42,912 nt of DNA from Limivicinus sp963617275 (GCA_963617275.1 CAVENX010000039.1:1-42912), one strand, 5' to 3'; positions 15,732 to 25,503 are shown, numbered from the stretch's first letter. Program-made: numbers and translations. Notes: generated by a model from the letters alone, not told the origin.

Positions 15732-17477
15732 ATGGAAAACATCACCGCTAAAACCCCATGGGAAAACTTCATGGGCGGAGTGCCAATGCATCTGGATTAC
15801 TTTGACGGTTCAATGTACGACGCCGTCAAGGCGATCGCCGACAAATACCCGAACAACGTCGCTTTTGACTTCATGGGCAGATCGACCACATATAAATCCA
15901 TGATGGCGGATATAGAAAAGTGCGCAAAGGCGCTGAAAACCATCGGTGTGCGTGAGAACGAAAAGGTCACGATAGCCATGCCCAACTGTCCGCAGGCTAT
16001 CTATATGTTCTACGCGGTGAACCTTATCGGCGCTATCGCCAACATGATCCACCCGCTCTCCGCCGAAAAGGAGATCGAATTTTATCTCAACGAATCCGAC
16101 AGTGTCACCGCGATAACTCTCGACCAGTTCTACAACAAGTTTGAGAACATCCGCCAGAACACCAAGATCGTAAATATCATAATCGCCAGCGTTCAGGACG
16201 CGCTTTCCAAGCCCATAAGAGCCGGATATATGCTCACCGAGGGCAGGAAGATCGCAAAAATACCCAAGGACGCACCCGTTATCCGCTGGGATGAGTTTCT
16301 CAAGCTCAGCAAATGCTGCTTCTATAATTATAAGGTAGAGCGCAGGAGCGACGATCCCGCCGTTATTCTCTATTCCGGCGGCACCACCGGCACGACCAAG
16401 GGCATCGTGCTTACAAACCGCAACTTCAACGCACTCGGCCAGCAGGTCATTGCCGCCAATCCCATGTTCCGTCCCGGCGACAAAATGCTCTCCGCAATGC
16501 CTATTTTCCACGGCTTCGGCCTGGGCGTGTGCATACACACCATGCTCTCCCAGGGCGGCAGATGCATCCTCGTTCCGAGGGTCAATCCCAAGGAATATCC
16601 CAAGCTGGTCGTCAAGAACCGCTGCAACTTCATAGCGGGCGTCCCGACGCTGTATGAAGCTATGCTGCGCGCCCCCTCCATGAAAAATGCAGATCTCAGC
16701 AGTCTCAAGGGCGTTTTCTCCGGCGGCGATTCGCTTTCCATAGAGCTGAAGAAAAAATTCGATAAATTCCTCTATGACCATGGCTCAGTCGTGCAGATAC
16801 GCGAGGGTTATGGCACGACCGAAACGGTCACAGCCTGCTGTCTCACTCCTCCCCAGATGTCCAAGGAAGGCAGCATCGGCGTTCCCTTCCCCGATACATA
16901 TATCAAGATCGTCAAGCCCGGCACCGACGAGGAGCTGCCCTACGGCGAGGAGGGCGAGATCCTGCTGGCAGGCCCCACCGTCATGAAAGAATATATGAAG
17001 CACCCCGAAGAGACGGCAAACACTCTGCGCCGCCATGCCGACGGCCTCACATGGGTCTACACCGGCGATCTCGGAACGATGGATCAGGAGGGCTTCATCT
17101 ACTTCAAGGGCCGCGCAAAGAGAATGATAATCTCCTCCGGCTACAACATCTACCCCGGGCAGATAGAAAACATTCTCGACGCGCATGAAAAGGTCGATAT
17201 GAGCTGTGTTATCGGCGTTCCAGACGCATACAGAATGCAGAAGGTCAAGGCCTTTGTAAAGCTTCCCGCAGGCGTACCGGCAAACGACGAAACCAAAGAG
17301 GAACTTATGTCATACTGCCGCAAGAATATCGCAAAATACGCCATGCCGTATGATATAGAATTCCGCGATCAGCTGCCCAAGACCCTTGTCGGCAAAGTCG
17401 CTTACCGCGTTCTTGAGGAAGAAGAGCTTGCCAAGATAAAGGCCGAGGAAGAGGAAAAAGAAACCGTAACCGTATGA
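15732..17477 (+). CDS. Class I adenylate-forming acyl-CoA synthetase
   Basis: A 581-residue AMP-forming ligase that activates a carboxylic acid as acyl-adenylate and then usually acyl-CoA. The phosphate-binding loop is YSGGTTGTTKG, followed by PIFHGFGLG, the A5-type motif GYGTTE, the A7-type motif YTGDLG, and C-terminal KTLVGKVAYR with the catalytic lysine. Size and motifs fit medium/long-chain fatty acid:CoA ligases, but substrate choice is not visible. It starts at ATG 15732 after GAAGAGG, 20 bp behind the E2-fold acyltransferase. The two are followed by a terminator, so they form a two-gene unit. Confidence 0.9.
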   Translation: MENITAKTPWENFMGGVPMHLDYFDGSMYDAVKAIADKYPNNVAFDFMGRSTTYKSMMADIEKCAKALKTIGVRENEKVTIAMPNCPQAIYMFYAVNLIGAIANMIHPLSAEKEIEFYLNESDSVTAITLDQFYNKFENIRQNTKIVNIIIASVQDALSKPIRAGYMLTEGRKIAKIPKDAPVIRWDEFLKLSKCCFYNYKVERRSDDPAVILYSGGTTGTTKGIVLTNRNFNALGQQVIAANPMFRPGDKMLSAMPIFHGFGLGVCIHTMLSQGGRCILVPRVNPKEYPKLVVKNRCNFIAGVPTLYEAMLRAPSMKNADLSSLKGVFSGGDSLSIELKKKFDKFLYDHGSVVQIREGYGTTETVTACCLTPPQMSKEGSIGVPFPDTYIKIVKPGTDEELPYGEEGEILLAGPTVMKEYMKHPEETANTLRRHADGLTWVYTGDLGTMDQEGFIYFKGRAKRMIISSGYNIYPGQIENILDAHEKVDMSCVIGVPDAYRMQKVKAFVKLPAGVPANDETKEELMSYCRKNIAKYAMPYDIEFRDQLPKTLVGKVAYRVLEEEELAKIKAEEEEKETVTV

Positions 17478-17486
17478 TAAAAAGCA

Positions 17487-17526
17487 GGGCTGTTTCAATG
17501 TTTTTTGAGACGGCCCCGTTTTTTTT
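17487..17526 (+). terminator. Terminator of the acyltransferase/ligase operon
   Basis: GGGCTGTTTC (17487-17496) pairs with GAGACGGCCC (17507-17516, with G-U wobbles) and is followed by a T-run (17519-17526). Confidence 0.8.
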
Positions 17527-17530
17527 GCTG

Positions 17531-17559
17531 TTGAAAAGCCGCGGATGTTTCGGTATAAT
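17531..17559 (+). promoter_or_regulatory. Promoter of the hydrolase/aminotransferase operon
   Basis: TTGAAA (17531-17536), a 17-bp spacer and TATAAT (17554-17559), just after the preceding terminator. Confidence 0.75.
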
Positions 17560-17595
17560 ATGGCTTGTAATTTTGTCTATAGGGGGAGGGGCATT

Positions 17596-18510
17596 ATGAA
17601 TAAAAAGGCTGTGATCGCATCGTCGCTTGCCGCCGCGGGGCTGTGCCTTGCGGAGGTTTACCGTTATGCCTTTTTCCGGTATCTGGGCATTCTGAAAGTT
17701 TTTGACGGAAAAACCCACGCGGAAGAATACTATGAGAAGCGCGACCGGCTGCACGCACAGCTGCTTGCCATGCCGCACACCCGGCATACCATAAAAAGCC
17801 GCCGCGGGAAGAAGCTCGTCGGCAATTATTATTGCTGCGGCAGCAAGCCCTGCGGAAAGATCGTTTTTATCGTCCACGGCTACCGCTCCGACGGGTCGGA
17901 GACAGCGGGACCTTTTGCGGAATACTATTTTTCCAGAGGCTGGGACATATTCTGCCCCGACCATGCCGCCCACGGAGAGAGCGGCGGTCTTCTCATAGGC
18001 TATGACTCTTTCGAGAGTATCGACTGTCTCGATTGGCTGGATTATCTTTCCGGGCAGTTCGGCAGCGGCATACGCGTTATCCTGCACGGCTTTTCCATGG
18101 GCGGCGGCACGGTGCTCAAGATGAGCGACCGTGTGCCGGACACGGTGAAGTTCATCTGTTCCGACAGCGGCTTTGCCGATGCGGCGGAGCTTATCCGTCC
18201 CAAACTCGGCGCGCTTTACGAGCCTTTACGGTATGTCAACCGGCTTCTGAACGGGTATGACATTGAGGCGACGGACGTGCGTCCCAATCTCAAAAATGCC
18301 CGCGTACCCATTCTTTTTGTGCACGGCACGGCGGATCCGACGGTTCCGTTTGAAATGGGCAGGGAACTTTACGAAATGTGCCCCACGGAAAAGGACTGTC
18401 TTTTTACCGAAGGTGTGCTGCACATAGAGAGCATATATGCTGCGCCGGAAGAATATGCGCACAAGCTCGACAGCTTCATATCACGTTACGCAGAGGAAGG
18501 AGAGCAGTAA
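17596..18510 (+). CDS. Alpha/beta hydrolase with N-terminal membrane anchor
   Basis: A 304-residue serine hydrolase. A hydrophobic N-terminal stretch (about 3-20) could anchor or export it. The oxyanion-side motif is FIVHGYRSDG, the nucleophile elbow GFSMGGG around residue 165, the acid is in HGTADPTVP, and the catalytic His in GVLHIES near the C-terminus, so the full triad is present. The group is annotated as cell-envelope or cytoplasmic esterases/peptidases of the YqkD/BAAT kind; the substrate is unknown. The start at ATG 17596 follows GGGGGAGGGG. The TAA stop overlaps the ATG of the MalY/PatB gene, so the two are coupled. Confidence 0.88.
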   Translation: MNKKAVIASSLAAAGLCLAEVYRYAFFRYLGILKVFDGKTHAEEYYEKRDRLHAQLLAMPHTRHTIKSRRGKKLVGNYYCCGSKPCGKIVFIVHGYRSDGSETAGPFAEYYFSRGWDIFCPDHAAHGESGGLLIGYDSFESIDCLDWLDYLSGQFGSGIRVILHGFSMGGGTVLKMSDRVPDTVKFICSDSGFADAAELIRPKLGALYEPLRYVNRLLNGYDIEATDVRPNLKNARVPILFVHGTADPTVPFEMGRELYEMCPTEKDCLFTEGVLHIESIYAAPEEYAHKLDSFISRYAEEGEQ

Positions 18511-19706
18511 TGAAATACGATTTTGAAACCGTTCTGAACAGAAAAGGAAAAGATTCCAAGGCTTTTGATATGATCCCGTTTGAGGGCGTCGCCCCGGACG
18601 AGGGCTTTGACCCTATCCCGATGTGGATAGCCGACATGAGCTTCCCCGTTTCCCCCGCCGTCACAAAAGCGATCCTCAAACGCATGGAGATGCCCAACTA
18701 CGGCTACTTTGCCCTGCCGCAGGAGTATTTTGACACGATCATAAGCTGGCAGCGGCGCAGAAACGGCGTAACCGGCCTTGAAGAGAAATATATCGGCTAT
18801 GAAAACGGCGTTCTCGGCGGCATAAGCTCCGCCGTGCAGGCGTTCTCATCCCCCGGAGAAAAGATACTCATGCACTCCCCGACATATGTCGGCTTCACGC
18901 ACGTCATGGAGGATACGGGACGTCCCGTTATCCACAGTGAGCTCAAGCGTGACGAAAACGGTATATGGCGCATGGATTACGAGGACATGGACGCAAAGCT
19001 CAAGACGCACAACATCCACCTCGCCATATTCTGCTCACCGCACAACCCCTGCGGCAGGGTGTGGGAACGCTGGGAGATAGAGAAGGCGATGGAAGTCTAC
19101 GCCGCAAACGACTGCATCGTTATCTCGGACGAGATCTGGTCGGATATCATAATGCCCGGTCACAGCCACATCCCCACGCAGACCATATCCGAGGATGCAA
19201 AAAACCGCGTCATCGCGTTCTACTCCGCAAGCAAGACCGCGTCCCTCGCGGGGCTTGTAGGGTCGTATCATATCATATACAATTCTCTGCTGCGCGACCG
19301 CATCGCTCACAGAGCGGAGATGAGCCATTATAACGACCAGAACGTTCTCTCCGTGCACAGTCTCATCGGCGCTTTCTCGGCGGAGGGTGAAGAGTGGATA
19401 GATGAGATGATACAGGTCGTCGAGAAAAACTTCGCATACGCCATGGACTTTATCGCAGAAAACTTTGACGGCGTTGAGTGTATGAAGCCTGAGGGGACTT
19501 ATATGCTGTATCTTGACTGCGGCAAATGGTGCCAGGCGCACGGTGTGAGTATAACCGAGCTTCAGCACAGAGGCGTCAGATGCGGTGTTATCTGGCAGGA
19601 CGGCGAGGCGTTCTACCGTAAGGACACTATCCGCATGAATCTTGCCCTGCCCTTCTCAAGGCTTGAGGAAGCGATGGACAGGCTTAAAAAATACGCATTT
19701 ATATAA
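18510..19706 (+). CDS. MalY/PatB-type PLP-dependent C-S lyase (aminotransferase class I/II fold)
   Basis: A 398-residue fold-type I PLP enzyme of the MalY/PatB cystathionine beta-lyase group. Family marks are PMWIADMSFPVSPAV near the N-terminus, YGYFALPQEY, SPHNPCGRVW, SDEIWSDI with the PLP aspartate, and YSASKTASLAGL with the Schiff-base lysine. A conserved arginine lies in KDTIRMNLALP. It probably splits cystathionine or cysteine S-conjugates to thiol, pyruvate and ammonia. The start ATG 18510 overlaps the hydrolase stop and follows AAGGAG. No methionine-pathway genes are adjacent, so the natural substrate is open. Confidence 0.88.
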   Translation: MKYDFETVLNRKGKDSKAFDMIPFEGVAPDEGFDPIPMWIADMSFPVSPAVTKAILKRMEMPNYGYFALPQEYFDTIISWQRRRNGVTGLEEKYIGYENGVLGGISSAVQAFSSPGEKILMHSPTYVGFTHVMEDTGRPVIHSELKRDENGIWRMDYEDMDAKLKTHNIHLAIFCSPHNPCGRVWERWEIEKAMEVYAANDCIVISDEIWSDIIMPGHSHIPTQTISEDAKNRVIAFYSASKTASLAGLVGSYHIIYNSLLRDRIAHRAEMSHYNDQNVLSVHSLIGAFSAEGEEWIDEMIQVVEKNFAYAMDFIAENFDGVECMKPEGTYMLYLDCGKWCQAHGVSITELQHRGVRCGVIWQDGEAFYRKDTIRMNLALPFSRLEEAMDRLKKYAFI

Positions 19707-19718
19707 TATATCTTATAG

Positions 19719-19765
19719 AAATGAACCAAAAGGCTCGTGTTTTCTGGTCTTTTGGTTCATTTTTT
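19719..19765. terminator. Bidirectional terminator between malY-like gene and sbcC
   Basis: A perfect 14-bp inverted repeat, AAATGAACCAAAAG (19719-19732) against CTTTTGGTTCATTT (19749-19762), extended by T-runs, between convergent genes. Confidence 0.85.
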
Positions 19766-19789
19766 ATGTCAGGCCGCTCTGCGCCGCAG

Positions 19790-22700
19790 TCAGTGTTCCC
19801 CGATATGGCTTCCGCGGCCGTTTTCATTTCTGCGGACGGATATTCTGTCAGGAATATACTCCTCCAGATTATCCACGTGGCTTATCATGCCTATGAGCCG
19901 CTTGCCGCCGGATACCTGCTTGAGCGCCATCAGCATATTGGTCAGCGCATTTGAATCAAGCGTACCGAAGCCCTCGTCCACAAACATTGCCTCGATGCGC
20001 CGTCCGCCGAAGGCGTGCGCCTGCGCAACGTCTGAAAGGCCGAGTGCCAGCGCCATTGACACCTGAAAGCTCTCCCCTCCGGAGATAGAGCCGATCTCCC
20101 GCTGCTCACCGCTGCACCGGTCGATTATGTTTATGACAAAATCTGCCGCGGAGCTTTTGTGTCTGCCGCTTTCCTCATGCACGAGAGTGAAGCGCCCGCC
20201 GGTCATAACGTCAAGATGCATTGTTGCGCGGGCAAGTACCTCGTCAAAGGACTTGCCAAGCACATACCCGTCAAAGGCATGTTTTCCGCCGTCTCCGACC
20301 GAACCGTTGGCGGCATCGGAAAGCTTTTCTATGCGCCGGTACGCGCTTATCAGTTTTTTCTGCGTATCAAAGGACTTTTCAATCGTTTTCAGCGCGTTCA
20401 GATGCATATTACGCCGTGTTTTGAGTGCGTCAAGCCTTTCGGAGATGTTCTCCCTCTCCGCGCCGTATTTTAAAAGCTTTTCTTCTATGTCCGATGTGTC
20501 GCTTCTCTCATACCCGGCGGTTTTTTCACGCTGCGCTTCAAGGTTCTGCGCGTTATTTTTCACGCGGCCGTCATAATCGTATATTTCTTTTTGCAGCGCG
20601 GCAAGCAGCGCCTCATACCTGGCGCTGTCCGCCCCCGGGAGCGCCTCGGAATACGCCGCCTCATCCGCAAAGCCGCAGGCCGTCAGTGCATCAAGATACG
20701 CCTTCTGCGCTACGCGCTGCTCTGCGGCGGCATTTTCCGCCTGCCGTTCAAGCGTCTGCCTGCTTGCAAGGGCGGCATCCGCCCGCTCCTTGGCCTCCGT
20801 GTACGCAGTTTCGATCGCCGCTATATCGCGGCGCAGCTTTTCCGCTTCGCTTTCCGCCGTATTCTTCATGCTCAGCGCGGTGATTTTATTCTCGTATTCA
20901 AGCTTTTTGCCGAGATTTTCTATCGTTTCCCTGCTGTGGGCGATATTTGCCGCGCATTCCGACAGCAGCTTTTCCGCCTGCATTATCTTCTCTGTCAGCG
21001 CGGCGATCTCAGTTTCGCATTTTTTGCCGTTTTTTTGCAGCAGGCCTTTTCTCAGCAGTCTTTGGCCGGCGCTCTCCACGGTCTGCGCCGCCTCGGCTGA
21101 AAGAAGCTCCTTCGCACGGATCGCCGCGGTAAGCGTGTGACCGTCAAAAAGCGTATCTGCCGACCACGGCGCATGATCGTCCAGCAGCTCGTCCGCCTTT
21201 CGAAGTGCTGCGGCAAGCGCATTGTCGAGCGCACTTTTTGCAAGCTCATATTTTGTGACAGCGGCAGAAAACGCCTTGTCAGCATCGGTTAAGTCTTTTT
21301 CCGCGATTTTGACGGCATCCTGCGTCACATCATCTTCGCTGCCTGCGGCAAAGGCGGGGATATCCCGGCGGCTGACGTGCGTCCCGCATACGGGGCAGCT
21401 GGCTTGGTCACACTCGTCAAGCTCAAGCCGCAGCGTGTCTGCAAGGACCGACGCCTGACAGCGGAAAAACCGCTCGTTCAGGTTTTCATAGCTTTCCCTT
21501 GCCCGCTGTCTCAGCGTGTATTTTTCATTTCGCCCGTCATACGCGCCGCGGTACTCCCGCTTGAGTGCCTCTATTCTTCCGACGTCCTCTGCAAGCCCGT
21601 TTTTCCCGGTGAGCGCGGCGACAAGCCGCGCCGCCTCGGCTTTTGCGCTCTCGGCACGCGCCGCGTCCGCTTCCGCCGTGCTCAGTTCCGCCAATTCGCC
21701 GTCTATCCCGCTTTTAAGCTCTTTCTGCGCCGCTGACTCTTTTTCCGCCGTGCTTTTATCCGCCATGGCTTTCTCCTGCGCGATCTCCGCCGCGCCGAGT
21801 GCGCCGACGGCATTGGAGAGTCTGTCATAATCCGGCAGCGACTCATTTATTTGCGCCGCTTTTACAAGCAGTCCTTCCCTCCGTGCCTTCATGGCAGCCG
21901 TCTTTTCCAGCTCCTCTGCGGCCTTTCCGCGCCCGCTTTCGGCAAGCGTCCACTCCTGCGCGGCCTGCGCTGCGCCCGTGCTCAGCTCTGCCATGCGCCG
22001 CGCCGCCGCTGCTGCCTTTTCCCACAGCGGGAACACTTTTCGCACCGCTTTTTCACCTTTTTCAAGCCTTGCGCGCTTGACGTCAATACCGGCCGTCGCA
22101 CTGTCAAGCGCTGCCTGCTCCGCCGTAAGCCGTTCCAGAATGTCAAGCTCGCCGTTCCTGTACGCCGCCGCGCTGCGCGCATCCTTAAGCTTCTGCAATA
22201 CTCCGTCGAGTGCGGAAAGCTCATCGCCTATCAACGCCGTCTCCGCGTTTTCACTCTCCGTAAGGGCGCGTATGTTTTCAAGAATATCGGGGTGGTCGGG
22301 TAAATATCCGGCTCTCTCGGCATCCGTCAGGTCGTCGGGAAGCGGAAAAACCGCCGGATCCAGCGCACGCTCGCGCTGCTTTTTTATCTCGGTATTTTCC
22401 GCGGAAAGTTTCTGCTTCGCCGCAGAGAGCGTTTTCATAAGTGTGGAATACGGTGCGCTGTCGAAAACCTTTCCCAGGATCTCCTTGCGCACATTGTCCC
22501 TCGCCTCGAGAAACGCCTTGAACTCGCCCTGCGCAAGCATCGCTATCTGCCGGAACTGCACCGCATCCATGCCGATTATGCGCTTTATTTCCGCCGTGAC
22601 CTTTTCCGAACCCGTGACGGACAGCGCATCCCCGTCGGAAAGCTGCGCGTCAAACTTTGCATCACCGTATACGTCTGCCGTTCCGCGCACTCTGCTGTAT

Positions 22701-23017
22701 TTTATCGTTCTGACGACCGTATAGCTTTTCCCGTCCTCCTCAAAGCGAAGCTCCACCTCCGTCGGCTCACGCTTGGGGACGAAGCTGCTGTGCAGCATAC
22801 TCTTGTCGCGCACGCTCCCCTTTTCGGTATCCTTGCCGTTCGGTTTGTTGCTCGTCTCCTCGAAAAGGGCGAACATAACTGCGTCATATATTGTGGTCTT
22901 CCCCGCGCCCGTATCGCCGGTTATCAGGAAAAGTCCCGCCTTGAAAGCGGTAAAATCCACCTCCTGCTTTGCTATATACGGGCCGAAGGCTTTCATGCTG
23001 AGATACAGAGGCTTCAT
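19790..23017 (-). CDS. sbcC: Nuclease SbcCD subunit C (Rad50-like ATPase)
   Basis: A 1075-residue SMC-like ATPase that, with SbcD, trims hairpins and blocked DNA ends. Walker A is GDTGAGKTT at about residues 34-42. Two long Ala/Glu/Lys-rich coiled-coil arms flank a central zinc hook, CPVCGTH, near residue 540. The ABC signature is SISGGESFQVSMALALGLSD and Walker B MFVDEGFGTLD, both in the last about 110 residues. It is full length and starts at ATG 23017, overlapping the sbcD stop as ATGA after an AGGAGG site. The convergent MalY/PatB gene shares its terminator. Confidence 0.95.
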   Translation of the reverse strand: MKPLYLSMKAFGPYIAKQEVDFTAFKAGLFLITGDTGAGKTTIYDAVMFALFEETSNKPNGKDTEKGSVRDKSMLHSSFVPKREPTEVELRFEEDGKSYTVVRTIKYSRVRGTADVYGDAKFDAQLSDGDALSVTGSEKVTAEIKRIIGMDAVQFRQIAMLAQGEFKAFLEARDNVRKEILGKVFDSAPYSTLMKTLSAAKQKLSAENTEIKKQRERALDPAVFPLPDDLTDAERAGYLPDHPDILENIRALTESENAETALIGDELSALDGVLQKLKDARSAAAYRNGELDILERLTAEQAALDSATAGIDVKRARLEKGEKAVRKVFPLWEKAAAAARRMAELSTGAAQAAQEWTLAESGRGKAAEELEKTAAMKARREGLLVKAAQINESLPDYDRLSNAVGALGAAEIAQEKAMADKSTAEKESAAQKELKSGIDGELAELSTAEADAARAESAKAEAARLVAALTGKNGLAEDVGRIEALKREYRGAYDGRNEKYTLRQRARESYENLNERFFRCQASVLADTLRLELDECDQASCPVCGTHVSRRDIPAFAAGSEDDVTQDAVKIAEKDLTDADKAFSAAVTKYELAKSALDNALAAALRKADELLDDHAPWSADTLFDGHTLTAAIRAKELLSAEAAQTVESAGQRLLRKGLLQKNGKKCETEIAALTEKIMQAEKLLSECAANIAHSRETIENLGKKLEYENKITALSMKNTAESEAEKLRRDIAAIETAYTEAKERADAALASRQTLERQAENAAAEQRVAQKAYLDALTACGFADEAAYSEALPGADSARYEALLAALQKEIYDYDGRVKNNAQNLEAQREKTAGYERSDTSDIEEKLLKYGAERENISERLDALKTRRNMHLNALKTIEKSFDTQKKLISAYRRIEKLSDAANGSVGDGGKHAFDGYVLGKSFDEVLARATMHLDVMTGGRFTLVHEESGRHKSSAADFVINIIDRCSGEQREIGSISGGESFQVSMALALGLSDVAQAHAFGGRRIEAMFVDEGFGTLDSNALTNMLMALKQVSGGKRLIGMISHVDNLEEYIPDRISVRRNENGRGSHIGEH

Positions 23018-24252
23018 TTTTCTTCCTCCTGTTCCATGGCAAGGCGCACGAGCTGATCGGCAAGTTCCTCCGTGCCGGTATCCTCACCGCTGCCTATACT
23101 GTGCGCTGCGGTCTCGATAAGTTCCCGCTCCATGGCGTCCATCGCCCTGCCGCAGCGCGCCTCAAAAAATTCTGCGAACAGCTCCGGCATACTTTTTTCG
23201 TGAAGATCGTCCGTTAAACCGCCGTCTCCGCCGGCATAGCCGCCCTCCGGCTGAAAGTTTATCTCAAGCAGCTTCGAGCCGTGCGATTCAAGCAGTGCGC
23301 GGAGCTGCTCGGCGGCATCAAAAACGATATCGCCGTCGGTCATGACGGCGGATATATACTCGTCCCTTGCGGGCGAATGGCGTTCCCGCTCGATAATATC
23401 GCCGAATTTCCCCGTGATCCTGCGCATATTGTGCAGAACCGGCAGTTCAAAAAGCTCATACTCCGGCTCTGTACCTTTCGCGCCGAGTGTCACCATCAAA
23501 GCGCCCTTTTTCTGTCCTATCTCGCTGAAATGATAGCACAGCGGCGCACCGGCGTAGCGTACCGAAGCACGCCCGATATGCTGCGCGTTATGTATATGGC
23601 CGAGAGCAACGTAGTCGAAAGCGTCGAACACGGAATGATCCACCGCGCCCAGACCGCCCACCGCGCTTTCGGAATCGCTCGGCACAGGCGTGTTCTGCCC
23701 CGCCGTGACAAACTGATGTGCGATGAGGACATTCCTGCGTGAGGTATCGATATCCTGATGCTCCAGCAGAACGCGGACGGCGCTTTCATAGTCCGGCACG
23801 TCCTCGGCGGTGAGCGAAAAGAGGTCTCGCACCTTCATCGGGAAGACATACGGCATGAGCCAGAATGTCACCGGCTCTCCGTCAGCGTTGAGCGTAACGC
23901 TTGTGAGTGTGCGTTCCGCCGTGCCGGAAATATATACGTTCTGTCCGGCCAGAAGCTCCTTTGCAAAATTCAGCCGTTCCCCTCCGTCATGGTTCCCCGC
24001 GATCATAAGCACCGGTATTCCCCGTTCGGGACCGGCAAGAGCGGAAAGGAAGCCGCCGAGCAGCGTCACCGCTTCTTTCGACGGTACGCCCCTGTCGTAG
24101 ACATCCCCTGCGATTACGACGGCATCCGGCTTTTCCCGGTCGATAAGCCCGATGAGCCGGTCAAGATAAAAAGCCTGATCGCCGTTTTCCGTGAGTGATG
24201 CGCCGCACAGCATTTTGCCGAGGTGCATATCCGCAAGATGAAGAAATCTCAT
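23014..24252 (-). CDS. sbcD: Nuclease SbcCD subunit D (Mre11-like exonuclease)
   Basis: A 412-residue metallophosphoesterase, the nuclease half of SbcCD. The metal-binding motifs are in order: DMHLG at the N-terminus, GDVYDRG, AGNHDGGERLNF, and LGHIHNAQHI, followed by a C-terminal capping region. The start at ATG 24252 follows GGAGAG. It is the first gene of the sbcD-sbcC pair, with a 4-bp overlap into sbcC and its own promoter divergent from the downstream membrane-protein operon. Confidence 0.95.
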   Translation of the reverse strand: MRFLHLADMHLGKMLCGASLTENGDQAFYLDRLIGLIDREKPDAVVIAGDVYDRGVPSKEAVTLLGGFLSALAGPERGIPVLMIAGNHDGGERLNFAKELLAGQNVYISGTAERTLTSVTLNADGEPVTFWLMPYVFPMKVRDLFSLTAEDVPDYESAVRVLLEHQDIDTSRRNVLIAHQFVTAGQNTPVPSDSESAVGGLGAVDHSVFDAFDYVALGHIHNAQHIGRASVRYAGAPLCYHFSEIGQKKGALMVTLGAKGTEPEYELFELPVLHNMRRITGKFGDIIERERHSPARDEYISAVMTDGDIVFDAAEQLRALLESHGSKLLEINFQPEGGYAGGDGGLTDDLHEKSMPELFAEFFEARCGRAMDAMERELIETAAHSIGSGEDTGTEELADQLVRLAMEQEEEK

Positions 24253-24290
24253 TTGTCTCTCCTCTCTTCAATGTTTTGTCTGTTGTCCTT

Positions 24291-24319
24291 ATTATAACTT
24301 ACGCCCTCTTCCGTGTCCA
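24291..24319 (-). promoter_or_regulatory. Promoter of sbcDC
   Basis: On the minus strand TGGACA (24319-24314), a 17-bp spacer and perfect TATAAT (24296-24291). Confidence 0.75.
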
Positions 24320-24358
24320 CTCCTGTCGCCATGCCGCGCTTATGCCGTCAACCCAATC

Positions 24359-24387
24359 TTGCTTAATGTGCTTCGGCATGATATAAT
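24359..24387 (+). promoter_or_regulatory. Promoter of the membrane-protein pair
   Basis: TTGCTT (24359-24364), a 17-bp spacer and perfect TATAAT (24382-24387). It argues against use of the in-frame ATG at 24391, which would lie at or before the transcription start. Confidence 0.7.
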
Positions 24388-24420
24388 AAAATGATTAATT
24401 ATTCTTTGAGAGGTTCTTCT

Positions 24421-25488
24421 ATGACCGATGTCATTGTGTGGGCAACCGGCGTTCTGGTGTCTTTGGCGTTTTTCACCTTGATTCCGTTTGGTTTCGGATT
24501 GATTTTTTTCAACAAAGGCGTTCAGGACAGAGGCGTTACATATATTTTCGGGCTGTTTCTTATGCTGAGCCTGTTTGAGTTCGTATATCTGTTCTTCTTT
24601 TTCGCGGGGCTGTCCTTTTCACTGCTGACCGGGGTGTTCCTCGCGTCTGCCGCCGCGCTCGCTCTTGTCGGGTTTCTGATGTGGTATAAGCGCAGGCCGG
24701 AATATCCCGTGAACAAAACGCCCCTTTTCAGGAGCGAAAAGACCGCGTTGATCGTCTTTGCCGCTGTTGCGGGCTATCAGCTCCTGCGCGTGATATTCGG
24801 CGCGGGCACATGGAACATAGACGACGGCTGGTATCTCGCAATCGCCAACGCTGCCGTCGAGGGGGACGAAATTCTCCGCAGCGACGTGCTGACCGGTTAT
24901 CCCTATGATTACGCGCATCACTTTGCGGAGGCGGCGGAGTATGTGTTCTCCCCGTGGCCGCTGTTCTGGGCGATGCTCTCAAAGCTCACATGGTTTGAGA
25001 TAACTGTCCTCATGAGGACTGTCATGCCCGCTCCTTTTATTCTTCTTTTCTACTATATAGTATACAGGCTCATTTCCTTTATCTATAAAAACAACCGGGA
25101 AAAGGTTTTTGTCGCCATGGCGGCGCTCGCCGTTTTCTATGAGATAACCGCAGTCGCAATGAACGTCCGGTATACATGGATCATCTGCTATCCGTGGATG
25201 GGCAAAGCATTCGGGCCGAGCGTTATCTGCCCGGCGGTACTGCTGCTGTTCCTGCTGCTTGAGGAGGAGCGGGAGCCTGCCCGCCGCAGACTGCTGTGGT
25301 TCGGCGTTTTCCTCGGAAATATTGCAGGCTGCATGGTCGCCTCAAGCTGTGCGGAGCTGAATCTTATGGCTCTGGGCGCATGGGGACTGGTCTGCCTTAT
25401 CCGTAAGCGTGATTTTTCGGTCGTCTGGAAGCTGGCTCTCTGCGTAAGTCCGAGTCTGCTTCTGACCGCCAGTCATCTGGTACTGTAA
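24421..25488 (+). CDS. DUF6077-like polytopic membrane protein
   Basis: A 355-residue integral membrane protein with about nine hydrophobic helices and one larger polar loop (GTWNIDDGWYLAIANAAVEGDE, then TGYPYDYAHHFAEAAEY). It resembles DUF6077-type proteins, which have the look of GT-C glycosyltransferase-like membrane enzymes; this is from memory of the family and unproven. I start at ATG 24421 (MTDVIVW) with GAGAGG upstream. The TAA at 25486-25488 is followed in the same frame, after five codons, by the next gene's ATG. The two may therefore be halves of one ancestral protein. Confidence 0.7.
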   Translation: MTDVIVWATGVLVSLAFFTLIPFGFGLIFFNKGVQDRGVTYIFGLFLMLSLFEFVYLFFFFAGLSFSLLTGVFLASAAALALVGFLMWYKRRPEYPVNKTPLFRSEKTALIVFAAVAGYQLLRVIFGAGTWNIDDGWYLAIANAAVEGDEILRSDVLTGYPYDYAHHFAEAAEYVFSPWPLFWAMLSKLTWFEITVLMRTVMPAPFILLFYYIVYRLISFIYKNNREKVFVAMAALAVFYEITAVAMNVRYTWIICYPWMGKAFGPSVICPAVLLLFLLLEEEREPARRRLLWFGVFLGNIAGCMVASSCAELNLMALGAWGLVCLIRKRDFSVVWKLALCVSPSLLLTASHLVL

Positions 25489-25503
25489 GGGAGGTGGGGA
25501 CAA

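Noticed and set aside
15810..17186. Long minus-strand frames opposite the acyl-CoA synthetase
   Set aside because: They are shadows of a motif-complete gene, with no promoter or ribosome binding site.
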